In this document: positions 33,431 to 48,219 of the stretch, piece after piece | How positions within the stretch are numbered: position 1 is the stretch's first letter | Layout of the letters: every line of letters starts with the position of its first letter | DNA from: Liolophura sinensis | Taxonomy: Eukaryota > Mollusca > Polyplacophora > Chitonida > Chitonidae | Direction: 5' to 3' | Length of the DNA stretch: 64,000 bases | Assembly: GCF_032854445.1 (NCBI RefSeq) | Contig: NC_088295.1 | Location: 74,366,028-74,430,027, forward strand | Notes under the pieces: generated by a model | Told to the model about the DNA's origin: nothing | What the model saw: only the letters and a program-made list of their open reading frames with translations | Database searches by the model: none | Program-made: the position numbers and the translations under genes

Positions 33431-36400
33431 AAGACACACTTGACAAACTTGGTCAAAACTCAGTCTAGATGTTCGACAATGGTGTAATAATTACACTCCT
33501 TTGAGTTTTTTAAGATCTAAACTGAGCATAATTCTCTTCTAAGTGAATATGGACAGTGTCCAGAATCCCTGGCACTTTCCTACATAACTGTGTCTAATCT
33601 GATTAAACCGGGACAGGGGGCATTATATATATATATATAATCGTCGTGTTTAATTAGATCGCCAAGCTGGATATGGGAAGAGCTGAGATACATACATGCA
33701 TTTTGATTATCGACAACTTATAAGCTAACATGATATGCTATGCGATTAGGCTACCTACTTCATTCATTCGCCTAAAACATTCCTTGCCACCTTCCAACAT
33801 CATTGAAAACTTTGCATGAGTCCGTCCTAATTTTATACTTTCTTTGGTCTTTGGTGGTTTGTGTTGAACTTCCTTTTTGGAAATTGGCATTGCGATTATT
33901 GACTTGGAACGTCCTAGAACCTAACTCGAATAGTCCACGCCATTTGGCATTTTGTCCGACTGTTCGTGGCAAGGCTTTGTAACTAATGTGTAGTTCTGAG
34001 CGCATCTCTTCCAATCTCTTTCAAGGATTTAAAGAAATAAAATGAAACATGATGACCTATATGCCTACTTATCACAAACGATATCTACTTTTATACTTAT
34101 TCTGTATCTAAGGATATGCATTTGATAGACACATGCAGGATGAAAGCACACGATGGCACTTGTATATGTTTTCTGTATACTCAAAAAGTCATTCTTGTCT
34201 GTGGACAACGGAGCAAGCCGCCATGCAGAAATAAAGTACATGTAACAGGTCCTTTTGAAAAATAACAATCCTCATGATTACAACAATGCACGGAAAATTT
34301 ATCTTACTTACACCATGAATGCAGATTGGGCAAATGTTCAGTCCTGCGTATTACTCGATGATACGTCACACAAAGACAACCGAATGACTTGATGATAACA
34401 CAGCATGTTGAGCAATTCTAGACTAGTGACCTCTAATTAATCTAAGTTAACATCACTTTTCATGGTGCTGGGGGGCGTGTAATTTACCATTTACCAACTA
34501 TCACACTGTCGTCGCTGCTCTGGATTTTCTCTCTATGCTGTACGTCTTTCATACTTTTAGGTAATTGTTCCCTGTTTGGACCATCTGCATTAGATTCTAT
34601 GCTTTTGATTATGCCATGCATTTGAAAAATTTTACCCAGTGACGAATAACTGTCAGTATGGCTGCCTTTTATAGCTGGTCATATTGTTGATATGTTTATA
34701 TGCTTGAGATGGCAAAACATGTTTTTTTAATTAATTACAAGGAGGCTTTGACAAACATAGACCCTAAATGTCATTTTGTTCTCTTCCACGTAAACATGTG
34801 GAAATGTGAACATTCGCTAAACATAAAATTATTTCAAAACGCCTTGGTCGCGAAGTAAACATTCAAAATCAGCAAGATTAAGCCTAGGTATGAATAGATT
34901 GGGACTTACTATAAGTTCGTAATTATTTCACGTGATAACATGCCGAATTTTTTGATGAGTTACAAATGAAAATTGTAAGAAAATATTTTCTGATGCATAT
35001 AGGCTTAGTGCTTGGCATTTGATTCTAGACATATTGTTGTATCATCGTTTCTGGGTATAGCACAGATTCCATGCGACAGTTGGTTTGGACCACTCCAGGT
35101 TTCCAAGTAACGAGCTAATCGCCAGCCAAACATTCATGATGTGTACTGTATAAACCATTCCACCAACACAAAAAAAAATTTGCGGAGAAGTGATAATACC
35201 CATCTGAGGATCAGAAGCGATATCCAGAAAATGAACGTGTAGTCCTAATAACGATACTGGCGTTACCTAGAAAAGCTTTCTTAACCACATCTACCATTCT
35301 GCTATGTTCAGCTAATTGGACTGTGCCCTCTCTGATCATCAGAGGGACATTGCCTGTTCCCGGTAAAAGCTATACCGGTCATCTACCTCTTTTTCTAAAT
35401 GACATCAACATGTACCAATCTGATATACCACAGATGAAGGAGAACAGGTTAAATTGAATAACAGGAATACATGAAGTGTATCAGTATATCGGACAAAATT
35501 CTGTAAACGGTTTTTGTATCAGGATATAAGGATTAAAATAAACATTGCACCTGATGAAGTTAATTTACGTGAAGTCATATACATGTATGTACATTAAGGC
35601 ATTATTATATTACGTATGGACCTATATACATGTATATATACACGCTTAACACATGTTCCAAATAAAAAAAGTATCTTTTACAAACGAAAATGTCTTACTT
35701 TTTATGTGAAGTCCTTATAGCAGCATTTCATCGGCGTCCCGCCTATGGGGTCCTGTCTCACTAACAGGATGATCCTTGCTGTTCTGTATCGCCTCGGCAG
35801 CTCCTTGCAGTACTCTCAGAGACAGAGCTTATATTCGCGAAGACATTACAATTTGTCCGCCCGCGAGAAGCCCACTCCTTCTTATAACCGGGAATAAACT
35901 ACTGGATTAAGTTCCCGGGAACGAATGACGCGGCCTCTAGAGGGATTCGACCACTACAGTTTGTTGCAGATTTGCTTGATTAAATTATCTTGGTCTCCCG
36001 TCCCATCTTGTATTGATTAGTGATGATAAATACTCACCTCTTAACAGCTACTGCAATCGTGAGGGAAGGAGGACCAGTTAGAGCTCTTTCCTTATGAGTA
36101 CTTCATTTCTTTCCAGACTTAATGAGGTGTAGAATGAAAGTTTGAGTGTGTGGCACGATTTCTGATGTGAATTCTAAATAGAAACAACGCTTACATGCTA
36201 AGGGTTTTATCTTTCGAGGATGTGCATGCATTCACCGTTCCGATTTAGACAACCAAAGACTTTTGTTTCAAGCTGCGTATCATTGAGAAGTATAAGTTCT
36301 ATACCGGTATTTGTATACTTTTCATATCTTTTTATAATACTTTTTATATTCAAACAAATGCAGCAACGAGAACCCCCTGTAAGAATAATAAGAGATTAAT

Positions 36401-37457
36401 AAAGACACACTTATAAATCTGAAACAGGCTGTGGCGAATTATGGCGAGTGGGAAGAAATCCTCATATTGTCTTGATTTATTGCTTTGATATAATAGAAAT
36501 ACCTGACGGATTTACAAAGCAGTGAGCTAGGCATCTGGATTTATGCAACTGATTGACAATATAATGCAATATGGCGCCTATGATGTACACGTATATATAT
36601 CTGACCGAGATGTATAAATTACGGGATTTGAAGATGTATGTACAAGGGGAAGAACTGCCACCACAAAGAGAACAGTAGACACAGGTGTCACTGCAATATG
36701 CAGTTTACTGATTTTGTTTGCCCCCAGCAATAGTGGCTCGGATCCAAGTTGAAAGCATCTTGTAAGCATTACCATTACCAATTTACCCACAGAAGACATC
36801 GCATAGGCAGGGATGAACAAAGGAGAAAACAGCAGATAACAGGATTACTTTAAGCCGGGAATGTTTTTCATTGCCGTGTAAGATTGAATTTTTCGAAAAA
36901 GCGGCCGGTCAAATGCACTATAACATTAATCTCACAACGTACTACTGTCATGAGATCTGTTTTAATTCTTTCATTCGTTTATGAACGTAATGAAGTCCAT
37001 AATCGTCCATATTAGGACTGTTACCCTCACGTTTGACAAAGATTAGACAGTTCAAAAAGGATTGCGAAGCTAGACATTTTCTGAGTTCTTTTTAACACTT
37101 GTTTCCTTTCCTTTCTTGGTAAATCTTCTAGGAAGTATTCGTGGTTTAATTGCGGTAGCGAAGATGAACAAAACTAATGATTGTCATCCTCTAAAGGCAA
37201 CGCGTGGACACTGGGCAAGCTGTAAGTTTACAGCATGAAAGTCCGATCACAACCAAAGCTGAGTATCGATGTAGACCTATATCGACATTAATCCACTCTA
37301 CTGTTTAGCTAAGAACAAAGAATACCTCAACGAAAAGCCTTCCATAACTTTGGTCTTAAAAGTGATCATTTAGGGGGCCTACATTTAGTACGGGTTTCAG
37401 GTGTACAGTTTAAATAATGTATAGGCTTGTTTGTATACGTGTTCAGAATGTATGTAT
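33431..37457. other. Intergenic spacer, no recognised gene
   Basis: AT-rich sequence with short open frames only. An (AT)n run lies at about 33,624-33,640 and dispersed ATGTATATA words occur near 35,580-35,645. The frame at 33772-34014 (-) is open for 80 codons but lacks a recognisable domain. Confidence 0.5.
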
Positions 37458-37732
37458 GTTTGGGGTTTTACGTCGTACTTAACAATTTTGCAGTCATACA
37501 TGTATGACGTCGAGGATTCATTTGGTATGTGTACATGTTATGTGCATTCTTGTGGCAGGACAAACTCCATGCTGCCAACAGAGTGCTGCCGCCAATGAAG
37601 CACCATGCCCAAGACACAAAACATGACACTCCACCCAGCCATAATATACTGACACCAGGTAACATGTACTACTTTTGTATGACCCAATCCGGATTTGATC
37701 CTGGGTCTCCCTACTTCGAGGCGGGCAATCAT
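37458..37732 (-). repeat. SINE family 2
   Basis: Reversed end GGGTTTTACGTCGTACTTAA, then AATTTTGCAGTCATACATGT, ATGCTGCCAACAGAGTGCTG, CAATGAAGCACCATGCCCAA and the head side ATCCGGATTTGATCCTGGGT. It matches 25742-26112 in reverse. Confidence 0.8.
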
Positions 37733-38225
37733 ACATTTAGAGGTCGAGTTACATATTCATTGTATATATAACCGTACTAAAATCTACGTATACATAAGAT
37801 GCATTTGCAACATAGCAGGCAAATTTATCATGCCGATCGAATACTCTCGGCGGGGTTAACACAGTTAGCAACCACTTTCCTGGACGCTAATCCTGGAAGA
37901 TAATCATCCGGTGGAAAGGAGAAGAATATTGATTCCCAAACCCTTAAATTCATTTGTAGCCCTTGTTTGCTCCTGAAGTTGGGCCAATGTAAAGCTTCAT
38001 CACTGAACGTGTGCAAATATCAATGTACCACTCTCCCCGGTACATGTATATATAAGTGCAAAAATGCAACGCTGCAAGTTTTTAAAACATACATGTAGTT
38101 AACTATTTTAAAGCATTTACCTTATGGTTGAACAACCCATTGTTGAGCATTAGTCACAGGTAGTTGTACTGTGTCTTCAAAACATCAGTCACTGTATAAA
38201 TAAATAAGCAATACATGTATGTATG

Positions 38226-38568
38226 CTTGGGGTTCAACGTCGTACTTAACAATCTTTCAGTCAAATGTCGACGAGGAGCCATTAAATATGTGTACATATA
38301 TTGTGTCTTCTTGTGGTAGGGTGAGTCCATGCCGCCAAAATGTTGCCGCCGCTGAAGTATCATGCCGAAGACACCAGACATGACACCCAACCACTCGCAT
38401 TATACTGACATCGGGCCAACCAGTTATGTTTCCTTACTCTAACCTCTGAGTGCTGAGCCCCAAGTGAGGCAGCAGCAAGTACCATTTTTAAAGTCTTTGG
38501 CATGACCCGACCCGGTTTTGATCTTGAGGTCTCCCGACTTTGAGGCGGAATCTCTAACCATTAAAAGC
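38226..38568 (-). repeat. SINE family 2
   Basis: Reversed tail side GGGGTTCAACGTCGTACTTA, the body words GTGTCTTCTTGTGGTAGGGT and GCCGCTGAAGTATCATGCCG, and a head side with CGGTTTTGATCTTGAGGTCT and CCGACTTTGAGGCGGAATCT. On the minus strand this reads as a tRNA-like head. Second copy within 1 kb in the same orientation. Confidence 0.8.
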
Positions 38569-38569
38569 G

Positions 38570-41500
38570 ATAATAAATAAATAAACAAACAGAGATCGTA
38601 TACTCTATATTTTGCACGTGCTTGAAAATGGTGAACAAGATTAACCAGACTGTATTTGTTTGTTATTTCAGTGTTTATTCGTAACGCCTAACTGTAACTA
38701 TACGTTGATCATGTCTGGTGATTATTACTATTGACGTTCCAGACGATGTGTAGATATCATTACAGCGCAATAAGCTGGACCTATCAATGATGGAAATGTG
38801 GCACAGTGAAAAGATTGCATTCAATCTAGATTGTTTAGGAAATACCTGCGTATGTATAATCAAAATGAACTCTCAAAAGAGCTGCAGGAATGAAACTGGA
38901 TAAAATTTACGTCCAGGGTAAAATACTACCAGGAATGTCAGTTTTGATTTTTGACTTCATTCCAACTTTGAAATGTGTTTTAAACGCTTATTTTTAGACC
39001 TGATAAGTTAAGATAAATGAGTATTATCTTAAAAGGTTTCTGTCATGAGTAAATAGTGGAAATAAAATTCAGAATATGGCGGTTAGAAATTGGTCTGAGA
39101 GTATAATTCACTTTATAATCAAAACTGTATAAGCACTGGGCGACCAAACTACATTCTTGTGTATTCTTTCATATATGATTAACTTTATATGGCATCAGAT
39201 CCTCGGTCAAAAGTGACCAAACGGCAAACTAAGTACCGTAAGCAGTAATGATGAATAGAGCCAGTGTCACGTGACCGAGGTATCACGTGAACTTGGTTTC
39301 ATGCAACCAGGGTAAAACCAGCAGAGTGACCAAAGTGACCGAGGGCGGGTTGTACCCTCGGTGTAGTATACTGATTCAGTGAGGCAGCACTGTAATACTA
39401 AAAATGCTGTTCTTCTTCAAGAAAAAGTCTTCATGATACGGCCGATATAATATTCAAACCAACGCTGAACATTACCAAACGAAGGAAAACCAATCAAAGT
39501 AAATTTCCATAGCATAGAGCATTAGCAAAATTGTTTACAACCATAATTGTTTTATGGTCGGTCTAATAGTGAAAATATATCATGCCAGAATTTCATGCAT
39601 AAAAGGTTTAAAAGAAAACACAATAGATAATAGTTATTTAAGAAGAGGGTTGAAAACAGATCCAAAAGACATTTCTATTCTCATATCCTTGGTAACTTTA
39701 TACAAAGCCAAGGAGGCGCCGTGCTGGGGAAAACCGAAAATACGACGTCGCGTCGCCCGTACCCATGGGCCACGTTCATATGCGTAAAAGGTATATAAAC
39801 AGGGTTCGGGTGACGTCAGCGAAAACAGGTACTTTCTCAGGCTACAGGAAAAAAAACTGGATAACATGGTGGCGCTTTCGATTCATTCAACGTATGCCTG
39901 TTTCCTCACTTTGGAGCTTAATGCGGAGTACTTTCTCGATGCATATCTAAATTTTGTCCAGTGTTGTCCATTCTTTTAAGACAAATCCATATTTATGACA
40001 TACAAATTCACCAGTGGTAAGGGAATCATGGGGCGTTTATGGCCCACGCAAATGGCACAATGTATACGTTTACTGGGCAGTTGTGAGGGTTTGGGGCAGA
40101 AGGTACGTTGCGGAATTACTGCACGTTTTGAATGTGTCTGGCCATTACGAGGGGATATTCGGGACCACATCAAGGTGCGCTCTTGTTCCTAGAGAGGATT
40201 AGATGGCGATCTGCTGTTATACCATCTGTCATCCAAACCTCCTGTCCAAGATTACCATGGGATCCACCGGATCTGCCTCTCTAGTTCGTCCATTCCGAAA
40301 CGCATTTACAGTCCGTCGCGGAGTTAGAACAGGCGTAATCAGGTCGTCAGCTCAAATTACGTGTGCTGTTTGTAAACTAGTCACCAAGCAGGAGTAATGT
40401 GGTCAACCGAATTGCCGGGGCCATAATTAATTCTCTGCAATTGATTTGCAGCAGTTGATAGCCTATCTCGGTTAGGAGCTGTGCGTGGGATACTATATGT
40501 AGGCCTATACATGTAGAAGGGCGAGAAGCTTCTTGAGATCGTCTGATGAAATACCACGCATGAGGATTGCAGTGAGCCCTTTCCTTTCCTGCTGCGCAAC
40601 ATCTTGGATTAACAACACTCGGAAATGCCATATTTCTCGCAGGCAATTTCCTTTATTACTTGCAAAAGACCAGTGGTTCACACCGGTTTCCTCTGCCCAT
40701 TGATCATACTGACCGTTGGTTTTCAAATATGTACAGATGAAACATGTTCTTATGTACGTCAAACCCAAATCAACTGGAAATAAATAACTATTGTAAAAGC
40801 TAGAATATAAATGAATAGCTATTGTAAACGTTAGAATATGAACAGCATTTAATCAGACAATTGCTGGCTTTTCGAATTCCAAGAACACTTGTAAAAAGAT
40901 TATAGTGATACGGATGAAGTGGTTGAAATAATATTAGGACTAATTCGCAGAAATATCTTGATCCAGTCTCGTCATTATTTGAGCCAATGACGCTTGGAAG
41001 AAAAACTTTTCTATTACATATTGTCGAATACATCTCCTAGAATGTCGTCTCTAGGATGGCGTACACTATATATGCCATGAACATGTCCGCCACCACCCCA
41101 GCCTTATACCAAGAGAACACCGGATCTCCATGAAACTCCACCCATTCTGGATACCAATACACTACACGTAGATGGCCAATTGGTATACCCTATTTCTTCT
41201 AATTTTGGGGACACCTGGTCTGCTCATTTCAGCCAATATAAACGTAATTGTATCGAGAATATTGAGTTTCTTTTTTCTCACATGGTTAAATCATCTAATG
41301 AACAACATACTCATATCAAGGCTGGTAAAGAAATGTAATACTCTACTTTCAACACTACTACTATCTGTCCCAAAATTTGGAAGAGTTAGGGAATACTTTC
41401 CTTATTAAAGCCTAGCTACCATTATTTTTCTTAGCGCCTGCTGCGTGGTTCCGACAGGCTTCGAACTCTGAACTCATTGTTAGCATAACCGTTGGCGCAA

Positions 41501-41600
41501 GGCTCATAACTCTAATACCACATTCCTACAACTTATCCATTCCAACTTATCAACTTCACAAAGCAGAGCTGGTACTGTTGGTACATAAATTCGTGATCAC
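38570..41600. other. Intergenic spacer, no recognised gene
   Basis: No exon recognised. Several open frames of 60-90 codons (39554-39787, 40377-40646) overlap on both strands and show no domain or splice context. The palindrome-containing word ATCACGTGA and repeats of GTGACCGAGG occur at about 39,268-39,362. Confidence 0.45.
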
Positions 41601-41610
41601 ACCTTGATGT

Positions 41611-41775
41611 GGTTCATACAGTGTATGTAACACTCCAATACAGTGTACAGCTCATACAGTGTATGTAACACTCCAATATAGTGTACAGTTAATACAGTGT
41701 AGTGTACAGTTCATACAGTGTATGCAACCACTCCAATAGTGTACAGTTCATACAGTGTATGCAACACTCATGCAA
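41611..41775 (+). repeat. Short tandem array downstream of PCTP
   Basis: About four to five diverged units of roughly 38 bp built on TCATACAGTGTATGTAACAC and TCCAATACAGTGTACAG. One unit is partly deleted at about 41,690-41,712. Confidence 0.85.
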
Positions 41776-42806
41776 AATATAATACATACAAAGCTGGACC
41801 ACTGACCTTAGAAGTGTGACGACAACATCTATGTATATCAGAACAAATACACAAAACCACTGAATTATTGGAATATCGACTTTAATGCGTTTGCTAATCA
41901 TGTTGGAAGATGTTTGGAAATACAGCAGAAGTTCAAATCCAGGAATGGTCTCATCTTCACATCAGTGGGATAATATATGTACAAAGTGAAAGTGTTGAAC
42001 AAATGAGAATGTGCCCTCAAATGACAAGAAATACTTTCACACCAAACTGTGTATTTCACACTTACCAATCTTAACGTTTAACCTTAGAATGCTTCACAAA
42101 TGAGGAAAAAAGGGTGATAAAAAGTGATACAGAACTCATGATTAAACTCACAATTCAGTGAGAATTAAATCTCCCATCGTTCCTGAAAAATCAATTCACT
42201 AAATCAATAAAAGACAAACATAATTTTACATACCTGCGTGTACATGTATAATATTGAACATCATAAATGATATGTATAACTTATATCAACAAAAAGCTAA
42301 AAACAAGCATACAGGGACATGTACCTCTTTCACAATCATTAAATGAGTGGACACTCCACAGAACGTTACTTTTATCACACTTATATTGCATACTTGTAAA
42401 AAATAGTCATTTAAAAGATGTGAATATTGTTGGTTTTACAGTACAGTACAGGAGCTGACACACACATAGATTAAGAAATGATCACTAGCGAATGTAGAAG
42501 ATAAAACCATAAAATTATATCATCACAAACCAGAGTCCAGTGTTAGGCAGGCCATACAACTTGAAATTAAAAAATGGAGTAGAGATGCTGGGGAAATAAA
42601 AATGCAGGTGTTTGATACTGGTTCAAGAGGTCAGATAGGTTTTGTAACAGACATACAATGGGTAGGGTTGTAAAAGGCCCCCAGACATTATAAGTTAAAA
42701 TGAATCAATTACAACATACATAGGTGCCATCCACCTTAGCAATAAACATGGAAAGATATAAATAACACTTTAGGGTGAGATGTGAAAACTTTCTGAGTTC
42801 TGTGTG

Positions 42807-45800
42807 TCACGACTGTGTTCTAGACTGCAGGTATTTGTCATAGCCTCGACATGCCGTCTGCATGGTGCCCAGGAACTGGGGGACACCGGTCTGAAACAGA
42901 AATAATGAGGTCAGGCACTTATAAAATCCTTATATATTTAATGATACTTTATTTGTAACAACATAGATTTTATGGGAATAAGTTTGTGGCCTAAGTAGAA
43001 TTTTATATACATTTTATATAGTATGAGACCGAAGTACTGTTGATCTATAGCAGTAAGTCTAAGGTCAAAGTAGCACAATGTATTTTACAGACATCAGCTG
43101 ATATAGAATAGAACATTATAGATATAATTTTGAGAACAAATAGAATTTTATAGGCATAAGTCTGAGGACAAAGCAGTAATTTTGAAATTTGTAAGCCTAA
43201 ATTTAGGCCATAGTATACTTACTTTAGCCGCCCAGTTTATCAGCCAGGTTGGAATCATTCCTTTGGGATTATCATAATATCTCATGTAGGCTGTAAAACA
43301 GAGGAGATTTAGCCATACAGAAATCACTTTGTTTCAAATCAAACACCCACACAGGGTTGTTCTGGATATGTTAGCGTAAAACGGCATATCCTTCATAAAC
43401 TATAAAGGTACATCGGCTTCTGCCATCACAAACGAACAAAACTAATTTTAGCACCGTCTTGTCCTGTTCCACGTTCAGTTAGCATTCCATTACAGTTTTC
43501 ACCATTTCAAAATATAATTAGAACAGCCCGCAGTTTTACGGCTTCCAAAATATCTTCACAAACTGTTTGCAGCTTCTGCCTCAGTACAGGAATGTCCTTG
43601 CACATTGCAGTCTATGTAATATCCATTAAAAAGCAGTCTGGTACTCACATGGAATGTTAATAGTGAATGTTAATAGCATTACACTGTACATGTCATATAC
43701 ATATGTGGAATATGGGCTTTTTTCAATTATTTGAAACATGACAATTCTTTTGTTGATCTACACAGCTCAAAATATTTTAGCCCACAGATAGCATATATGT
43801 AATCCTATCAACTCAATAATTTTCAGCTTTTTAACTGTAAGAAACTGCAATTTTTCGTGCTTTAATCGTCATTTCCGGCAAAACGATTTAAGATAAGTAA
43901 AAAATAACAGATCATAATCAGCAGGTCAAACTGCAGCAGTCAGTTTTTAATGTTGAATTTTAAAAGTTTGTGGTCACATGACTTTCGTGATATGACCATA
44001 GTTTCTTCAAACATTTTTTGCCTTTCGAAGTCCTTTCGGCTAATTAAACTCCAGCTAACTGGGACAAATGTGTTTCAAGAAAAATGTTTTTCCGACCAAA
44101 CTTCGAGCTGTTGTAGTGCTGGTAGTATAAGTCACAGTATAATTTGCAAAGTACCACATTGTAGAGCAAAGATGAAGTTAATGTACATGTAAGTTCCGTT
44201 TCTTGAACACCAGTGGTATTCTGTCTGCACGGTGACAAATATATGCAATTTTGAACAGTTTTGCTTAAAATCGTATATTTTCCGTATAGGAAAAAAAGAT
44301 AGAAAAAAACTTTTGACAGATTGGGGCGTTTTAGCTCAAACTACACCACTTAGCATGCTTTTGAAGTTTAAATTCAAAAATGACACGTTACATGACTACA
44401 TATGCAAATAGACAAACTTTTAGTTTTTTAGATATATATATATATGAGTAAGTTTAGCAAACTTTATTCGGCGAATCCTGTTCTATGTGCTCATAAAATT
44501 TAGCTCACCAAAAATTGGTCGTTTTGAATAAGACGGCATTTAAATGATTTCTGCACGTGACAATATGGCGGCAAAAGTAGGCCGTGCAGAAGTTAAATCT
44601 TGTGTAGAAAAGTTTTCCCATGTATTTTTCATACAGAAACAAAAACTGAGGAGTAAGGAAAGGAATAATAATAATTCATACGATAGCAACAGGTTTTCCA
44701 AGCTTTTAGCATGGAAACCTAATAATTTAAAAGTATTCTGACACCAATCTCACTACATTTATAACCATAGTCTGCTGAATGTCAAGCTGCATACCTTTTG
44801 TACCTCCCTTCCCATCACTCTTCAGTGCTGCACTTTGGTGGTAATCATCTACTCGCACTACTCCACTCTTCTCAGGAATTTTGTCTGTGGCTACACTTTT
44901 GGCCAAAACTACATACACTTTTGACCCATTGAAGTCTAACTCCCTTAGTTCACGTTTGTAGATGTACTGAATTAAATCAGTTCAGGAGAATCATTTCAAA
45001 ATATAAAAGTCAATTAAGATTAAGACAAAAACATTCCAGTTTTTTCAGTACTGGCCATAAAAGAACATTGCCTTTGACAAGCAACAAACAAAATGCTATT
45101 TGGAATTTCTTAATTATAAATTTATGTTAATTGAGCTTTCCTTTAAAGCTGTCCCAGGCACCTGTTCCTTTTCGAACAGCATTAGTCTACCACTGAATAG
45201 GAGTTAAAAAAACAAGATTCCAGAATGAATTCACATCAGATGTTTTCAAAAAAGGATACATCTCTGTTGGACATAGGCCATGGAAAGTTAATATTCCAAT
45301 ATACCGCAGTCTCACCATCAATTTCAACTTCCTTTAGCACTACAATGAGAAAGAATACATGATAAAGATGATAATTTGATTTCAAAAACAAAAGACAATG
45401 CATTATTTAAGCACTTCTATATTACTTTCTTCTGAATTATAAGATAAGTTGAATCAGGTAAGAAAAAAAAGCGTAAATTTGCTTCAAGAGTCATGCAGCT
45501 GAAGGATGAAGTTTTGAAAGCAAACTACATGTACTTACCATTGACATAACTATCCCACTGCCTTCTGTAGTCTATATCCATGTAGACTTTGGCACAAGTG
45601 TCTGGATCCACATCTATGGAGCCATATATTTTATACTGATACAGTCCAGATTCCTGCATAAAAAAAGAACACTGTGATATACTGAAAATGCACCTGTTAG
45701 CTTAGACTATTTTCACCCCCACAAAAGACATGCACTAGTCTACCAATACTGTTTTTCTTCTTTTTATGATAACAGAAAAGGGATATAATTGATATAATTA

Positions 45801-47106
45801 AAGAAATTAGAATTTAAAGGATACATGAAATGCTTTCTTTTTTATTTTTTAATATGCTGATTATTATGTGTAATAACATATAACAGTACAAACAAATTTT
45901 CAACTTTCACTTTTGGGGGGCGGGGGGTGGGGGTGTCTTTAAAGTACAGTTTTCTTAAGGCTCCAGCAGTCTGTCCAGAAATTAAGTAACTTGCAGTGGT
46001 GACGTCAAGGATGATCCCTGTTTAAACAGAAATCTGTGGGGGAAAGACTGAATGGGTCTGGCCAAATGTGAGCGGAGGTGTGGGAAACAGACTGAAGTGG
46101 GGCAGGTATAGTGGCGGGAGGGGGCGCTAAGCTTGCCTGCAGAAGCCATGCAGTATCTGTGAACACGTCACTTAGCCCACACTGTAGCGAGACAGTTCAC
46201 CAGGCTAGGGGCACTTAGGGGCATGTTCCCTGATTTCTGAGCAAGATTAACAATGATGTAATTTCTGAAAAAATATGACGGCGGCCAGCATTATAGTGGG
46301 AGGAAAACTGGGCAGAGCCCAGGGGGAACCCACGCCAACCACTGAAGGAAAATATGCATAATATAGAGGCGTAATTAACAGGTATAACAATACCCCCCAA
46401 AAAGAATTTTTTTTAACCAAAATTCCAGGGCATAATTTTCTTCATCTGGCATAGAAACATAATCCTTATTTTATAGATCCTTTTCATATATCTATTAATG
46501 GAATTTTCTATGCTGATTTGCTAAGAATGGACAACACAAGTATGATTTTCGACAACCGTAGTCACTATAGGTTTGACAATTATCCTACTTCACTCCAGAA
46601 ACATATTCTTCATTTATTAATTGATTACACCTCATTCTGATTAATGAATTTCTGCTTTAATTAAAAGCTCTTCATATATATATATATCTGCATGATGTGT
46701 ATGTACCAAGTCACAGATTTGGAACAGCTTTGTTTACACCTCTGCCATGGGTTACTATATACCTACACACTGATCAATTTACAATTAGGCAAGAAAATCA
46801 ACCTAATGGAGAAATACGCCATCAACTCGACCTGATTATCAGAAGCTAGGCCATTAGTATAATGTACTATATCCCAGCCAACACACAGGGGCAATAACAG
46901 ACTGTACCGAATCTAGTTACAATAACAATCTACACTGCCATCAGACGGTGTTACTATGTGTCAGACAAACTTACTATGTGCAAGCTTACCTCATTGTACA
47001 GTCGATAGATGGTGACATCGTGGGACTCGGTAAAAAATTCCCAGCCTTCCACCTGTGGTCCTTCTAGCTCTCTACAGGCTGATGTAAACTCTTCGTCCTG
47101 AAACAT
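42807..47106 (-). CDS. PCTP: Phosphatidylcholine transfer protein-like START domain protein
   Basis: Six coding exons, 5' to 3' on the minus strand: 47106-46990, 45653-45539, 45339-45260, 44966-44795, 43290-43223 and 42890-42807. All junctions are GT-AG and in phase, giving 211 aa (human PCTP 214). The whole protein is one START domain with the PCTP landmarks in order: TIYRLYNE, LYQYKIYGSI, YMDIDYRRQWD, GETAVYWNINFPWPMSNRD, SGVVRVDDYHQS, AALKSDGKGG and the C-terminal helix in IPTWLINWAAKTGVPQFL. PCTP binds one phosphatidylcholine and moves it between membranes in the cytosol; STARD7 and STARD10 are close relatives but carry N-terminal extensions not seen here. The start is the first ATG of exon 1. 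A TTTCAACAG acceptor-like site lies about 14 bp upstream, so a further 5' exon cannot be excluded. Confidence 0.93.
46275..46342 (-). repeat. SINE family 1 core fragment in PCTP intron 1
   Basis: Only the core remains: ATGACGGCGGCCAGCATTAT and AGAGCCCAGGGGGAACCCAC. Both tail and head are missing. Confidence 0.8.
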
Positions 47107-47656
47107 TCTGCTGCTTACTGTTGAAATAAAAAATCTGAATTCAGCAGTTCTCAGCTGCGAACTGTCAAAACTGTTGTTGTTGTTGCAAACGTGCCAGTTG
47201 CTAAGGCGAAGAGATTGTTTACACCACCCTACAACACACTCAGCTGGGTCTTCGAAGTGGACTCATTTGAAAATACAAAATGTAGTAATATCGGTATCTC
47301 GCAATTAGCATGTCACCACAAAACTCCACATGAACTTTCAAATTGACTCAGACATGTTAGGACAAACATGCAGGCACCTGTCACTGTTTACTTCCGGCCT
47401 TCTAAAAACCGCTCAGTAAAATAAGGGGAGATAACTTCAATAGTCAGTGCGGATCTCGGCCTTGAGTGTCCCCAATGCCACCGGGAAGGGCACGGCCTAC
47501 ATGTACATAACGTGTGGCATAGAAAATAAATGTCCAGTAGTAGGCCAAGTTAACAAAAAAAATTACAGGACATGTCGAAACATAGGCCTAGGCCTACAAT
47601 GCGTTTTCACTTGCTAATAAATCTTTAAAACGGGGTGACAAAGAACAGACGGCAAT

Positions 47657-47850
47657 GTGCACTCAGCGAGTATCGTTTGGCACACGTCATATAGGGCGTA
47701 TGAGAGATACGAGTTCTTGGGAGTTCGGAGTGGGGAGCTCGCGCACATACGGAAGGTGGAGTTAGAAAACGCTCCATTCCTTCAACGCTCATGCGCGAAG
47801 GCCCTGTATAGCCTGGATTCTGGCTACAGACCCCCATTAATTTTCCATAA
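47657..47850 (+). repeat. Inverted repeat pair, left copy
   Basis: Contains GAGTTCTTGGGAGTTCGGAG, GAGCTCGCGCACATACGG and CAGACCCCCATTA. These words recur in reverse orientation at 48220-48370. The copy lies about 550 bp upstream of the PCTP start codon. Confidence 0.65.
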
Positions 47851-48219
47851 GCGGACAGTGTTAACGTTTAGCACTGTAGCTCAGCCCCAAACATTCCGTG
47901 GACAATAAGCTTTGGCGCATACCTGGCCAGCCTGTGAGAAAGAAGCGATAAAAATCTTGACATAGGTTGACCATCAAAATCTGGACCTTTCTATGCCGGC
48001 AGCCGGGAGGAGTGCCTAGCAACGTCAAGGGACGTCACTCGCAGCCTCATCACCACCTGTCTCCTTGTATCCTCTCGTCCAGAATTGCAAACTTTCATCA
48101 TTAGAACTCATACCTGCCCAAAGCTTAGACAATTTCCATCATTTTGATACCAAGCATACACCTGTACACCAAAAGCGGCAGGCTGGCAAACAAAAAAGGA
48201 CTTTAATTACACCCTAAAA

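Noticed and set aside
36578..36820. Minus-strand frame of 80 codons with hydrophobic segments
   Set aside because: No family, no splice support; hydrophobicity follows from AT-rich composition.
44544..44741. Plus-strand frame starting MISARDNMAAKVGRAE in PCTP intron 4
   Set aside because: Some coding look, but it is antisense within an intron, has no recognised domain and no splice or poly(A) evidence.
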